Assembly (NCBI GenBank): GCA_016648135.1
Contig: JADDOH010014817.1
Coordinates: forward strand, 33,740 to 97,739
Reading direction: 5' to 3'
DNA length: 64,000 nt
Source of the DNA: Agrypnia vestita
Lineage: Eukaryota > Arthropoda > Insecta > Trichoptera > Phryganeidae
Shown here: piece by piece, positions 43,801 through 54,933 of the stretch
Layout: each line of letters begins with the position of its first letter
How positions within the stretch are numbered: the stretch's first letter is position 1
The notes under the pieces: model-generated
Told to the model about the DNA's origin: nothing
Database searches by the model: none
What the model saw: the letters and a program-made list of their open reading frames with translations, nothing else
Translations under genes and position numbers: made by a program

Positions 43801-44160
43801 ATTCTATTACTTTTTTATTGACAAATATTGGTGTCAACTCCACCCATGTATTCTGAATTTGAGTTTAGATAAATAATTTATGAGCCAAGCCAATGAATTT
43901 TGTACATCGTCTTAAAAATGCTATACATATTCATTCAGAATAATACTAACGTAAACTAGTGCTTGTTGAATGTAAATTTGTCGCATTTTTTTAATGCTCA
44001 GTATGCGTAAGTTAGTAATTTAGATTTAAGTAAGCTTAAATATGTTATTATTTTATTTCTTATTCTGTTCAGGATCAGGCTAGAAGGAATAATGCGTCAA
44101 TATTCAATAAATAAATAAATATGTGATATCAATATTTTTTATATGTTTATTCTTAGAACA
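40891..44160. other. Intron 1 sequence, unassigned
   Basis: 40920-41300 is less AT-rich and carries a 77-codon frame (41022-41255, +) of unknown type. The rest is AT-rich with no recognisable repeat or exon. Confidence 0.35.
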
Positions 44161-44212
44161 TAATTACTGGATTTTGTCCATAGAGGAATAATCATTAATT
44201 AACATAAATTAC

Positions 44213-44375
44213 AAAAGTCTTACAGAGACGAAGCTATCTGTATGGGTAAAATGTACGGATTCTTTCATAGGGTGGCCACGGGGCCTTTGACGTGTGGTAG
44301 CTGGCTTAAGTGATCTTTTTAGACAATGCATCATTCACCGATTCCAACGTAAAAACGTACAAATATTTTAAGGAA
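44213..44375 (+). repeat. Family A repeat in intron 1
   Basis: AAAGTCTTACAGAGACGAAG, CTGGCTTAAGTGATC and CATTCACCGATTCCAACGTA; the upstream flank ACTGGATTTTGTCCATAGAG is also shared. Confidence 0.6.
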
Positions 44376-44394
44376 CCATGCTACGGCCATGGTT

Positions 44395-44972
44395 ATACTA
44401 TGTCATTGGAATTTAACAATTTATATTATATTTGACCATAGATGCTATGGCTTCAATCAATCAATCAATCAATTAGCCCTTTATCCTGAACTTAGATTTT
44501 TGTGTAAGATAAAATGCTTTCCCTGTTTAAAGAATATCTCTAAGTTCAGTGTGCCTTTTGGCAAAGGCCTCCTCCAACAATTTCCATTGAGTTCTATCCC
44601 TGGCGACCCTTCTCCAGAAAGGGCCTGCTGTTAATTTTAGATCATCCTCCCATCTCTTGGGCTGTCTTCCCCTTTTCCTTTTCCCATCTCTGGGGTACCA
44701 GCATGTAACAATTTTACTCCACTTTTCCTGAGTGCTCCTTAGCATATGGCCTGTCCATCTCCATTTCAGTTGGTCTATCTTCGTTAGTACATCCATAACC
44801 TTCGTTTTGGCTCTTATAAAGGTGCTTTGTTTCTTTTCTTGCTTCTTGATCCTGTCATGCTTCTCTCCATCGCTCTTTGGCATCCTTGCAGCATGGCTCT
44901 ATGCATATCTATGCATACTATGTCATTGGAATTTAACAATTTATATTATATTTGACCATGATGCTATGGCTT
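44395..44972. repeat. 58-59 bp direct repeats flanking an RTE-like insertion
   Basis: ATACTATGTCATTGGAATTT through GATGCTATGGCTT occurs at 44395-44453 and 44915-44972, differing by one base indel. Interpreted as a long target-site duplication. Confidence 0.8.
44454..44914 (-). pseudogene. 5'-truncated RTE-like LINE, minus strand
   Basis: Minus strand, 118 open codons (44527-44883): VMDVLTKIDQLKWRWTGHML, GKRKRGRQPKRWEDDLK, GPFWRRVARDRTQWKLLEEA, FAKRHTELRDIL. W..GH..R, GRQPKRWEDD and A.DR..W is the usual end of RTE-type ORFs. The 3' tail is (ATTG)n at 44454-44474. Complete between the flanking repeats, so a simple truncated insertion into intron 1, antisense to the gene. Confidence 0.8.
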
Positions 44973-45074
44973 AGTTCCTACAAATATTTGAAATAAGACA
45001 GATAAAGAATATAGGTATTATACTAGTATTGGTATTATATACAAACAACTTTTAAAATTTTGAGAATATGTGAA

Positions 45075-45180
45075 TATTCTTACGGCGGAATTGGGAAAAG
45101 TTGTATTGTGAAAAGTGATCATTTTAAACAAGTTAATGCAGCTCGTAAGCCCTGTAGTCACTCTTTAAAATAATTTTCCT
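45075..45180 (-). repeat. Family A piece, minus orientation
   Basis: TTACGGCGGAATTGGGAAAA and TGTGAAAAGTGATCATTTTA match family A inverted. Confidence 0.45.
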
Positions 45181-45685
45181 TACATGTTCCACATATTTCT
45201 TTATCATTCTTATCTTATTCCTTATCCCATATTCCCTCTACCAAACCATTTCCCCTTCCTTCCTCTCCCCCTGGAAATAAATTTACCGTACTTTCTTCAT
45301 GCATTAATCTATTTTTATATATTTTTTAAAAAACTCTATCTTCCTTGATCTTTTTATTGAATTTGTTAAATATATCTTCTTATTCTCTTGTATACAATAT
45401 TCTAGGTAATCAAGTGAATTCACATAATTGGCTTAATTTTATTATTATATGATATGTTCTATTTCTTAATATCAAATTAACTGTTTGAATTTCAAATAAA
45501 AAAAATAAATATATATACATAAATGGCTTCGTTTTTGAGAGACTTCTATAATGTATCTCAATTAATTATATATTATTTTAGTGGGTATGGATACATTCAT
45601 TGTTTCATAAATAAGTATGTCATGAACTTATAATACGAATAACTAAGGCTACAATTACAAATATTTGTTCTTGCAGAATATCAAG

Positions 45686-45911
45686 ATGAAAGTGACGTTA
45701 ACGTTCCTGGTGGTGGGCTTCCTGATGCTGGCCCTGGCGCAAGGTTCTCCCGTGGGTAAGAAGGAGGCGCCGACGAAGGCTGTGGTCGCGGGCGCTGAAG
45801 GGCGGCAGGCGGCCGCGAAGCCTCCGCAGGTGGCCTCCGATGACGACGACGATGATGACGACGATGACGATGATGATGACGGCGACGACATTGAAGACGC
45901 TTTCGATGACG
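45686..45911 (+). CDS. Asp-rich secreted protein, coding exon 2 (signal peptide and first Asp run)
   Basis: The ATG at 45686 has A at -3 and lies nine bases after a good acceptor (polypyrimidine then TTGCAG). It encodes MKVTLTFLVVGFLMLALAQG, a textbook signal peptide with likely cleavage after ALA (residue 18) or AQG (20). Then SPVGKKEAPTKAVVAGAEG, PPQVAS, 14 consecutive Asp (52-65) and GDDIEDAFDD. The Asp run mixes GAT and GAC codons, so it is not a pure triplet expansion. The donor is G|GTAAGA at 45912; the exon leaves one base (phase 1), which completes Asp 76. The long serine frame on the opposite strand is its shadow. Confidence 0.85.
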
Positions 45912-46031
45912 GTAAGAATTAATATTTATTCGGTTCCGATACATATTTATCGAGATCTTAATTTATATACCATGATTTGTATCTCTCATTAATGTGGCCG
46001 TAATTTAAAAAAATAGTATTTAATGTATATT

Positions 46032-46338
46032 ATAGATGTCTCAAAGAGACGAAAATGTTTTTTCAAGGGAGTGTAGGTATAGAAGTATTTTTTTTTTGGG
46101 TGGCCATAGGACTTACGACCTATCGTACGGTTGGCCTAGGTGATCACTTTACACATATGCAACGTTCGCCATTTCCATCCATGATACAATACCATGTCTA
46201 TTAATTTTTGGAAGTTGTATATATTTCAATTTTTGCGCCACGTTTCACATGTGAGTTCTAACGACCCCCAAGCGGCTAGCTCCAAAGCTTATTCCGTCCC
46301 CTTGAATAACCACAGATGTCGCTAAATGAGACATCTAT
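46032..46338 (+). mobile_element. Complete family A MITE, 307 bp
   Basis: Starts ATAGATGTCTCA and ends TGAGACATCTAT, a perfect 12-bp inverted repeat. Contains GGCCTAGGTGATCACTTTAC and the rest of the family consensus. Best copy for defining the ends. Confidence 0.75.
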
Positions 46339-46579
46339 ATTGATTTTGGAGTTTTTTAGCTATATACTATATCTTGTCTAATGGAATTCATCCGAATTTC
46401 TATCATTACACTAGGATACGCCAGAAATATTATTTCAATTCATTCTTTAAAACCTCTTTACCATCACAGCCTTGCTTGCCTATTGTGCCTATCTCATAGA
46501 AATATTTTTCTCCAACAAGAAGTAATGATTTTTTAGTAAGGTATGTTTTTTAGAGGTATATAAATCTATAATTAAATAA

Positions 46580-46850
46580 AACATAAAAAAATCGTGATAA
46601 TGGCCATGGTATTGGCTTTATTGGAAACATAATTGTATACCATTAGTGATTAAATATAGGGTGTTTTTAAGAGGTTCGTTTTTCGAATTAGGCACACTTT
46701 TCCCAGCGACAGCCAATTTGAAAGCTGACAGTCAATTTGATAGCTGACAGCTGATTTTTGGTCAGTTTAGTTTAACACAACCTCTAAAAACCCACCCTAC
46801 AATTTCTTATTGTATTAAATTGATGATAATTATTAAATAATAATTAATAT
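46580..46850 (+). mobile_element. Mariner-like MITE, partial
   Basis: ATCGTGATAATGGCCATGGT, then ATTGGCTTTATTGGAAACAT matches the left end at 22505. After about 110 bp the sequence becomes a short repetition of GACAGYCAATTTGA/AGCTGACAG. The right inverted end is missing. Confidence 0.55.
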
Positions 46851-49049
46851 AATATGGATATTTTGAATAGATTTTAAATTGAGTAATAAGTGTTATTAAT
46901 AATTTTGTGGATCTCTGTTAATTGGAGCAAAACTTTAAGAACATAAACACATCATGAGTTTTTCCTGCTTATTTGGCTCAACTCATAACCGCTTAACCGG
47001 GTCAAAATGATCTGTTTGTCGATAAAATTTTGGTTGTAGATTGACAATAAATATATACTCGAACACGTTTGAAAAGCATGTATATTAAAAAATAGATAAT
47101 TTTAATTTACAGACAGATGACAGTCACTTTTTAACACATCTTCTCAAGATGGTTCTTGAATATTCACTTTCGAATTAATATCAATTAATGTGTTAATGAT
47201 GCCGTGAAAATGAGTACAGAAATAATTGTAAACAATGATATTCATTTACATTACCTGCAATTAGTGAAGACATGATAAGTTTTTATAATTGGTTATTTTA
47301 AATCGCTAGACTACTAAATTCTGGTTTCATCGACGAATATTGTTCAGAATTTTTTTTTACGGTTAAAAATTATTTTTAAGGCAAATGGGTTAGCATACAC
47401 ATACCAAAAATGGGTACGTGTGCGTAGGCCTAGGCCTAAAGGTTGACATGTATATTCAGTTCAATAAAATCTTCTCACTATGTCAAATGATATAAGATTT
47501 AAATGAAACGCACTCTCAAACGGAACTCAAGAAACAAATATTGATAATATTTGTGAATAATTTAATTATTTAAAAAAGTTATATATATGTGACTCAAATC
47601 AGTTAAACAGATTTTCTACGAATAGCAAATTTTTATTCTTTACAAATCCTGTATTTTTATTGAACTATACACATCTTCTTTTTCGATGGATCATTTTAGT
47701 TATAATATATATATTTTTGTAAATATTACATTTTTTATCCAAATATCAACGTAAACTGCACCGCAATAGTTAAATAAGAAACAACAGATCTAGATCTTTT
47801 AAAATAATAATATAAAAAATAATAAAATATTATACATTGCATATCCATACGACGTAGAAGTGTAGCGATTGATGTAATTCCATAAAAATGAGATAAAATC
47901 ATCGAACCTTGACGTTAACTCGTTTAGAGATAATTTCAACTATGTCGTTGAGATTTAACCCTCAATTTAACTTCTAATAAATTGTTAACGAGCGCAAACT
48001 AAAAAGCAGTTGACATTATTGCTAGTTAAATGATAATGGCTTCGTGGAATGTGAAGAACTTTACGGTAAAGCGATGCGTTTAACTTTCTTGGGCCGTGGC
48101 CGTGAAGCCGATGAGGCATTTACAACGATTTCATCAACGCATTTTGTGGAGATCGCCTATCCTTATTTCGAATGTCTGTCTGTCCGTAACTCGTTGGAAT
48201 TATAACAACACTGATGATGACTAGCCGCTAACGAGGCCCGGGGCTCATGACAAATGTTTTGAAAAATACGGTTATCTACCACACTTATGACATTCTTCTA
48301 TTCCATACCCAAGTTCATACTTTCGTGGTACTGTAAAACTTTGAAAAAATCCTTCAAAATTAAGTAATATGTGTAAAATATTATGTTAAATTAAATAATA
48401 ATAAAAAAACTATCTTTCACGGTTTGATTAAGTTGGAAATTGTCATTTTCGTTTTTAAGAGTTATCCTCTAACTCTCGTCAAAGAAATCGTGTCTATTAG
48501 TCAATTTGCAGACAAATTATTTGCTATTATACTTATAAAATAACATGTAGGTACTAATTTTTGAACATGTTTAAAATATCTAGCACTTAATTAATTTCAT
48601 ATGGTATTTTGTCCTAATTTTGTTGTAAAGCAGCTCATCTCGGCATAGGTTCATCTTATTTAAATTCACGATAAATAAATTAAAATGGTGGGCATAAATA
48701 ATATGTGTTGCCAAAATCACATTTGTAGCGCGTCTATATTTATGCATTTGCGAATTTTTATAGGGAGGGAGTCCACATTTCAGAACCATAGAGAAATATT
48801 TTGTATAAACGTCGAAGTTTCCAATAAATGGAAATTTGATCAACCTGGTGATGTTTATTTCCCGCAATATCTTAAAATTATTTATTTTGGTTCTTGTGGA
48901 GTTGATTATCTTAACCTAACCTTATTCACTAAACATTTAAAATTGTATACAATTAAAAAATATACAAAATTACATAGTTTAAAATTTGTAGAGCACCTAG
49001 CATTATTTCACGGATTCTAGGCCAATTTCTTAACTATGTAGAACCAAAA

Positions 49050-49350
49050 TCATCTGTTTAAGATATTTATCCGTGGTCTTCATGGAAATACCTCACAAGT
49101 GAGAGCGCGCAGGCGCGAAATCAGTACATTTTTGATTCATTAACATAAAGCGTTACATCGGTCAACGCCTATTGGTCACAACACCCGCAGCATTCCACCG
49201 TATCAACTGATTTGGCAAGGCTTTTAAGGTTAAACCTCAATAGCTATGCTAATCTAGCGCTACTTGCCGGAAGCCTCGTGGAGGCTCAGCGATCAGGCAG
49301 GCAAGAAACCCGGTCCGGAAACACGTCCGCGCGCCATTAGAGGCGTGGGT
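49050..49350. other. GC-rich patch in intron 2
   Basis: AGAGCGCGCAGGCGCGAAAT and CGTGGAGGCTCAGCGATCAG; higher G+C than its surroundings and no reading frame of interest. Confidence 0.3.
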
Positions 49351-50039
49351 AGTCTATTTAATTAACATTTAGAAAAGTACTTTGATTTTTTGATGTGAAT
49401 ATTTTTTTGCGGAGACCTACTTAATTTATCAGACTAAGGTTTGGTAACAGAAGTGCGTGAAGGAAATGCTCACATCATTTCTTAATCAGTCACTGACTTT
49501 GAAGTAGCTACATGCCAATTTTTTACGACAAATATTTATGCCAATTTATGACAAAATCAATAAGAATACAGTTTAAAGAAGGGTTATGTAACGGGTCGGG
49601 TTCAGAATAAAATGTAAAAGAACTGAATTTTCAGAATTCACGTAAAGTTCAAATCGTTAATTCTGCAGAATACTTGGAAATAAATAATATGGCAGCTCGT
49701 ATAACGCATAGATCATATATCTTACGTAAAAAATGTCAAAACTGTCTCATATTTTAACTAACATTATATTTTTATAAACTGGGCTGTAATAATAGTACTT
49801 AAAAGATCGTTTAAGATATTCAGGAGGCTTTAGCCAGTTTAAACTTACTAAAAGTGAGTGTCTACCTTCTTAAACCGTGGCAGTAAAATGTATAAATCGG
49901 AACATATGAAGTTATTCTTAGACAATTGGTGTAGGTGAAGTATCTATTAAAAACTGATATATTTCCTTATTTTCTTAGGAAAGTAAGCAACGTAGCGGGA
50001 TGCACGCAAAATCCCATGCACTATTAATCATTGTTCAGT

Positions 50040-50280
50040 AGTATGCACTTCGAGTTAGGATTGATTAGAGAGTTATGATGAATAAATAGAAGACGTCCGC
50101 GAAAGACCTGGCAGTATCAAATGTTTACAAATATAATTAACAGTCGAGGAGCGTGCCCTAGAAGATGTTCAAAGGAGAAACACGTAGTATATCAGGATAA
50201 AAGAGTGATCTTTCATCTCTGCTTGCTCGGCCAGAAAACGGCGAGACGGTAATGTAGTTAGTTTGTTATTCGATAATTTT
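50040..50280 (+). pseudogene. RTE-like LINE tail, degraded
   Basis: Reads RRRPRKTWQYQMFTNIINSR, then VYQDKRVIFHLC; compare GRPRKTWHDQ and VCQDRRVWRS of the copy at 27758. Ends near a GTAGTTAGTTTGTTA tail. Confidence 0.6.
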
Positions 50281-50322
50281 GTTTATATATATATATATAT
50301 AGATGTAGTTGCTGGTAAAGTA

Positions 50323-50883
50323 TTAAATTAATGTAATCAATAAATATGAACTTGGTTTTCACCACTTTTGTTTTGAAAAACATTAACATATTTCAGAGCC
50401 CATGGCCCCATCGTCAGGATACAATTGTAAACTAACAAACTAATTAAAAAATTTAAGTAGGTATAGTCAAACAAAATAAAGAAAAATGATATATGGAAAA
50501 TGAACAAAAATGAAGTACCTACTTAACACGAAAACAAATTTATTTGTAAAAAAAAACCTGGTTATTCATAATATTCAACTTACTATTAACACGTTTTCTA
50601 ATGTCCAAAATTTATTATTTATCAAACTGTGATTCTGTATAATTTGTATGTAAAATTTGTAAGCCGTTACTAATATCAAAAGAATGATCCATAGTCAAAA
50701 GATGGTTAGAAAATTCAGAATAATTATTTCTATTTAGACACCTTAAGCGTTTCTTAACCCTAACTTCAAAATTTCTACACGTTTTTCCTTTATACAAATA
50801 ATCACAATCGTTATAAATCAATTTATTAACACCAATACAAAAGTGGTGAAAACCAAGTTCATTTTTATTAATTACATTAATAA
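50323..50883 (-). mobile_element. Penelope-like element with inverted terminal repeats
   Basis: Left end AATGTAATCAATAAATATGA, TTGGTTTTCACCACTTTTG; right end inverted CAAAAGTGGTGAAAACCAAG, TTCATTTTTATTAATTACAT. Penelope-like elements carry such terminal repeats in inverted or direct order (family knowledge). The interior minus-strand frame (50615-50821) encodes a GIY-YIG endonuclease-like remnant. No reverse transcriptase remains. Confidence 0.65.
50615..50821 (-). pseudogene. GIY-YIG endonuclease-domain remnant
   Basis: 68 codons: MIYNDCDYLYKGKTCRNFEV, RVKKRLRCLNRNN, EFSNHLLTMDHSFD. The pattern C...Y.G.T.R.F..R...H, then SNH....H is that of the GIY-YIG domain at the C-terminus of Penelope-like polyproteins; here the GIY half is weak and the catalytic set is incomplete. 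Short and almost certainly inactive. Confidence 0.55.
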
Positions 50884-51587
50884 TGTCACCACAAAATTAT
50901 TTTGCTGTTTTTGAAGAAGAAGTTATTAAATTAATGATTATCTCTCTTTGGACAAAATCCACTTATTGTGTTCTTAGAATACGCTAATAAAAATATTGTA
51001 TGAAAACAATTCTCTCGTTTAATTTTAGAAGAAATGTTTTGTAAGATGCGTGATAAATTCTAATTCTAATCTACAGTAATTGTTCTAAATAAGATGGTTA
51101 TTAAAAAAATTGTTGGCATTTCGGGAAAGTGAAAAAGGGGAGAAATATATTATTGATGTACGGATGTCATATTAGTATTCGACAGGGGCATAAAACAGGG
51201 TCAAACGACGAAAACGAAATTAGCACCGAGTCTTTGGTATGTCAGTCATTATGTCAATCGTCGACCGTAACGGCCCACGTATGGTCCCATATGCGGCAGC
51301 ACGCATGGTGGCACGCGTGGCTCCACGCACGGTGGGTGTCACCCGATCGGTCAGCGGTTCGTCGGTGACACAAATACCGAGAGTAACCAGTGCCCTAACA
51401 CCGAATAAAGTGCCGTTTTATTTCCTGACGACTTTTTGGAGCGACAGCTTTTAAAAAAATACAGTTTTTTTTGGTATCGCTGTCTAGCAACTAGGTACTT
51501 TTCAAATTTTAATTAGTGATTTAGAAAAATATCTTATTTAATTAAATTAAAAAATTGTAATAACATACGGTTTTTGAAAGGAAAATT

Positions 51588-51960
51588 TTGAGGCGTATCT
51601 TCGGACCGATTCTAGAAAATGGACTTTGGCGCAGACGTTACAACAATGAGCTCTATACTCTATTTAAGGAGCCAAACGTCACAAAATTTATAAAACTGGG
51701 AAGACTTCGGTGGCTGGGTCATGTGGAGAGAATGTCCGAGCATCAAGCACCAAAGTCCCTGCTGATCTCAAGGCCAATAGGGCGAAGGAGCTTAGGAAGG
51801 TCAAAATTAAGATGAAGTGACAACGTCCTCAAAGATATCTCTGCCTTAGAGCTTCGAAACTGGAGAGAGCTGGCACTAGACCGAGATGAGTGGAGGAAAA
51901 TTATTGAGGAGGCCAAGACCCACCAAGGGTTGTAGTGCCAAGAATGATGATGAATAATAT
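51588..51960 (+). pseudogene. RTE-like LINE C-terminus with frameshift
   Basis: Reads MRRIFGPILENGLWRRRYNN, FIKLGRLRWLGHVERMSEHQ, then after a frame change near 51810 NWRELALDRDEWRKIIEEAK, THQGL and stop, followed by an ATGATGATGA tail. LRW.GHVERM and the DRDEW...EEAKTH.GL ending identify a LINE tail. Non-functional. Confidence 0.75.
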
Positions 51961-52715
51961 ATCAATATTCAACCATTAAATACTAATAGTAAATACATTT
52001 CACTGAAAAATTATTTAACCTTTTTTCCCTAAAATGATTAATTATTATCACCGGGTTCTACAAACATAACAAAGAGATATTTATTTATTTATTAATCACA
52101 ACAGTATTTATTAATGATAACAGTTCCCCCTCACTAGGAAAATCTTGTGTCGATGTGGACACGGTATACAAGAACATTCTTTCAAGAACATTGTTGAAAA
52201 CATTATATAATTTTATTTTTATTAGATAATATTCGTCGTTAGCTCTTTTATATCTCTTCTTCGTTTTTTTTTATATTCCAACACAGATTATTTTCGTCGG
52301 AATCGTTCATGCGTTCATTATGAGTGACGTTTATTTTTTCAATTGATTGAGCAACTTTGTACATTGACATAATTAAAAAAAAAAAAAAAAATATTATTTA
52401 ATTGTATCTACTAGTATTAATTAATTACACCTACATGTTTTGGAAAAATCATCAAGGTGTGATTACGATGGAAAAAATAATAAAATCAATTTTTTTAGAC
52501 ATTTATTTTTTTAATGATTGATTCTTAGAAAGCTACCATCGTTATTAACACTACATTTATTAGTTTTAACATTAAACTATATCTGTTGAGTGGCGTCAAA
52601 TGAATAGGGTATCATTTCGATCGATGCGTAGCAACGCAAAAGTTTTTACTTCTCTCGCTTTTCATATTTAAACGTAAACGTTCATTTTTGATATTGTCTT
52701 TTGCTTATTATAAAT
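51961..52715. other. Intron 2, unassigned AT-rich sequence
   Basis: Includes a poly(A) run at about 52375-52391, possibly the tail of an unrecognised retroelement. Nothing else was seen. Confidence 0.3.
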
Positions 52716-52719
52716 TAAC

Positions 52720-52850
52720 TTTTAGATAATCTCTTATCCAACTCTGTGCTTTTTACTACGCCAGAAACGTATGTGAATCATTGTAATTGGTTTATGCAAT
52801 GTACATTATGTTATAATATTTTAATGAATGAAACAGTTAAGATTCCTTAA
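52720..52850 (-). repeat. Family G repeat, minus orientation
   Basis: AATCTCTTATCCAACTCTGT, TTGTAATTGGTTTATGCAAT and AAGATTCCTTAATAA match 21001-21140 inverted. Confidence 0.5.
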
Positions 52851-53225
52851 TAAGTATGTAAACAAAGCCATCAAGCTTTCAGAAAGGAGAAAAATAAGAT
52901 TTTTCAAAAATGGGGTTCGATTTTTTAACTAACTAAAGTAAAAATAATTTTTAATACATAATAAATGCTATTTTCTGTTTTAAATAGAATGAAAAATTAA
53001 ACTTAACGATGTACCTATCTATAAGCTGAGGCATTGTTGTATTTAATTTTCAACTTCGATCTCTCAAAATACGATTTAGATTATTCCTCTTAGGAAAGTT
53101 TTTCGTTTAGTTTCATCGATTTAAAATAATTAATTTTTACTTTACACAAAATTGCTCTAATTCATTCGCCAATCGAGATTTTTCGAACTAAAATAACAAA
53201 ATAATCATCTGGATTTATTCCCCAG

Positions 53226-53342
53226 ATGATGATGACGACGATGATGACGATGACGATGATGAAGATGACGATGCTGATGAAGATGAAGACGATGATGATG
53301 ATGACGACTACCTGGAGAGATTCTTCGACGATATCTTAGGAG
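53226..53342 (+). CDS. Asp-rich secreted protein, coding exon 3
   Basis: Acceptor TTTATTCCCCAG, donor G|GTAAGG. The exon is 117 bases, exactly 39 codons, phase 1 at both ends. It adds 12 Asp, Glu, mixed Asp/Glu with one Ala, then YLERFFDDILG. Because both borders are phase 1, the exon can be skipped or duplicated without shifting the frame. Too short to appear as an ORF by itself; its reality rests on frame continuity with exons 2 and 4, the splice consensus and matching composition. Confidence 0.8.
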
Positions 53343-53509
53343 GTAAGGAAATGTTTTATAAAAATTTATCAAGTCATTTTTTTTTAAATTTCTTTATATA
53401 GCCTCCGAAGCACTGGCCATTTCTTTTTCGAAGATCTTCTTGGTGTTTCGAAATTATTCTTTTTTAAACTTCAATCGAGGACAGTGTGAATCATACATGA
53501 AATGAGGGT

Positions 53510-53985
53510 TGTAAAAGCAAAGGCAGCGATTCCCCACTGAGTTATTTATGAGACAAATACAAAAAACCTGTTATTATTCAAGGAAATTTCTTTGGAATCT
53601 ATGAAACCTACATCATATTGGAAATAAGTTTTTAAAAACAATCGCTACCTCAGTTTTCATTTTATAAACACATAAATAAATATTTATTACATTTTATATT
53701 TTATATTACATTTTATAAACACATAAATAAATATTTACTATTTAAAAATGGATATCGAAAATGCTACCAATAGTGGACATTGGTGTCTAAAATCGACATC
53801 GACTCTAATTTTTGTATAATGCGGCCATTTTGTTAATTGTATAAAGTGGAATTGTTTGCTTTTGTTTTTGATAGTAATTTAAAAACACGGTTTTGGAAGG
53901 GAATGAGCTATATTTACTATAAAATATGGAATTCAGTACATTGTTAATTATTAATCCTCGGTGACCGCATTCAAAACTGTTTTAA
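53510..53985. repeat. Family C repeat, diverged, in intron 3
   Basis: GTTGTAAAAGCAAAGGCAGC at the left; CTCGGTGACCGCATTCAAAA towards the right. An internal ~40-bp duplication (CATTTTATAAACACATAAAT) lies at 53660-53735. Confidence 0.5.
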
Positions 53986-54234
53986 TTTTGCATTTATACG
54001 CCCTAAATAATATATTAGAATTTAGTTCAAGTGTCTATGCACGGCAGTTATAAGAGCCATTTAAAAGTTCTTCGAAATTCTGTCCTTACGTTCAGAGAGT
54101 GCCTTCATTCGTTTTTCGGTTTTTAAATTGTCCTTACTTCTCGTTCACCTTCTTGAGTCTTAAGCCATGTAGTCACTGGGAGACAAATTATCTCTCAACA
54201 TCACGCGCGGCACAGAGTCTACGTCACGTGGCAA

Positions 54235-54650
54235 CGTCGCGCACAACATAGCGGGGCATTTCTACGTGCCGCGGAAACGTTGCCATGCGCACGGTACTCG
54301 AGCGAGCTCACGGGGACATTGGGCTGCGCGTCAGTATCACGTGGTATGTTTACAACTGAATGCGCATGCGTTGTATCTGATATTAATGTACGAAAATTAT
54401 TTTTCTCCAACTCATCGCCGTACATTTTTGTGGGACACTTCAAACCGTGAATATAAAAATAAAATGATGTGAGGGCCAACAGCGTTCCTTAATATTGTCT
54501 TGCTTGGATATGGAAGGCCCGATTATTTGTAATAAATTGTCAAAATCAGTTGATGTCATTCGAGTGAAATTGACAAAAGATCCGTCAGACATTCGAAGAT
54601 CGCATAGAATATCCATCCTTCTTTCTCTTTGTAGTAAATAATTTCGCAAC
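54235..54650 (-). pseudogene. PIF/Harbinger transposase fragment, antisense in intron 3
   Basis: Minus strand 54440-54649: NYLLQRERRMDILCDLRMSD, then FTRMTSTDFDNLLQIIGPSI and KQDN. (R)M....F..LL..I.P.I.K.. is the N-terminal region of HARBI1-type transposases. It continues in another frame for a short way. The DDE catalytic part is absent. The adjacent GC-rich 54235-54350 may be the element's end, but no TIR pair was found. Confidence 0.55.
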
Positions 54651-54692
54651 TACCACATTTTTCTCCTCTCACGTTTCGATAAACTCGTTAAA

Positions 54693-54790
54693 ATAAATAG
54701 ATACGCAGCTGTCATCCTAACCTCATTGGGCGGCAAGTGTAAATAGATACGCAGCTGTCAACATAACCTCATTGGGCGATAAGTGATAAG
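54693..54790. repeat. ~44-bp tandem duplication
   Basis: AAATAGATACGCAGCTGTCA, then ACCTCATTGGGCG occurs twice, at about 54694 and 54740, with a few mismatches. Confidence 0.7.
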
Positions 54791-54933
54791 CGAGTCCCGG
54801 TGTATACACGTCAAATAACCGCGTCATTGTCCCCGAAACATGAGCGTAGATGTTGATGCGACATGTCGCGCGGAATGTTTTGCGATTTATCCCCTAGTGA
54901 ATACATGACTTTATAATGACGTCTTGATTACAG

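Larger units (their letters stand above)
45912..53225 (+). other. Intron 2 of the Asp-rich gene (7.3 kb)
   Basis: Phase 1, GTAAGA...TTATTCCCCAG. Holds a complete family A MITE (46032), a mariner-like left end (46580), RTE tails, a Penelope-like element (50323) and unassigned AT-rich sequence between them (46860-49050, 49360-49980). No additional exon was recognised. The frames at 48580-49020 have no motif. Confidence 0.7.
53343..54933 (+). other. Intron 3 of the Asp-rich gene (1.6 kb)
   Basis: Phase 1, GTAAGG...TTGATTACAG. Contains a family C repeat (53510-53985), an antisense Harbinger transposase fragment (54235-54650) and a 2 x ~44-bp tandem duplication (about 54693-54790). Confidence 0.7.

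Noticed and set aside
45655..45944. Ser-rich and Arg/His-rich minus-strand frames over exon 2
   Set aside because: Mirror images of the Asp run in exon 2; no independent start context or splice signals.
48580..49020. Overlapping frames of 95 and 111 codons on opposite strands in intron 2
   Set aside because: Neither has a recognisable domain, splice signals or coding composition.
53226..53342. Exon 3 as a simple GAT microsatellite
   Set aside because: Codons mix GAT, GAC, GAA and GCT, it ends in a non-repetitive YLERFFDDILG stretch and has proper GT/AG borders in matching phase.
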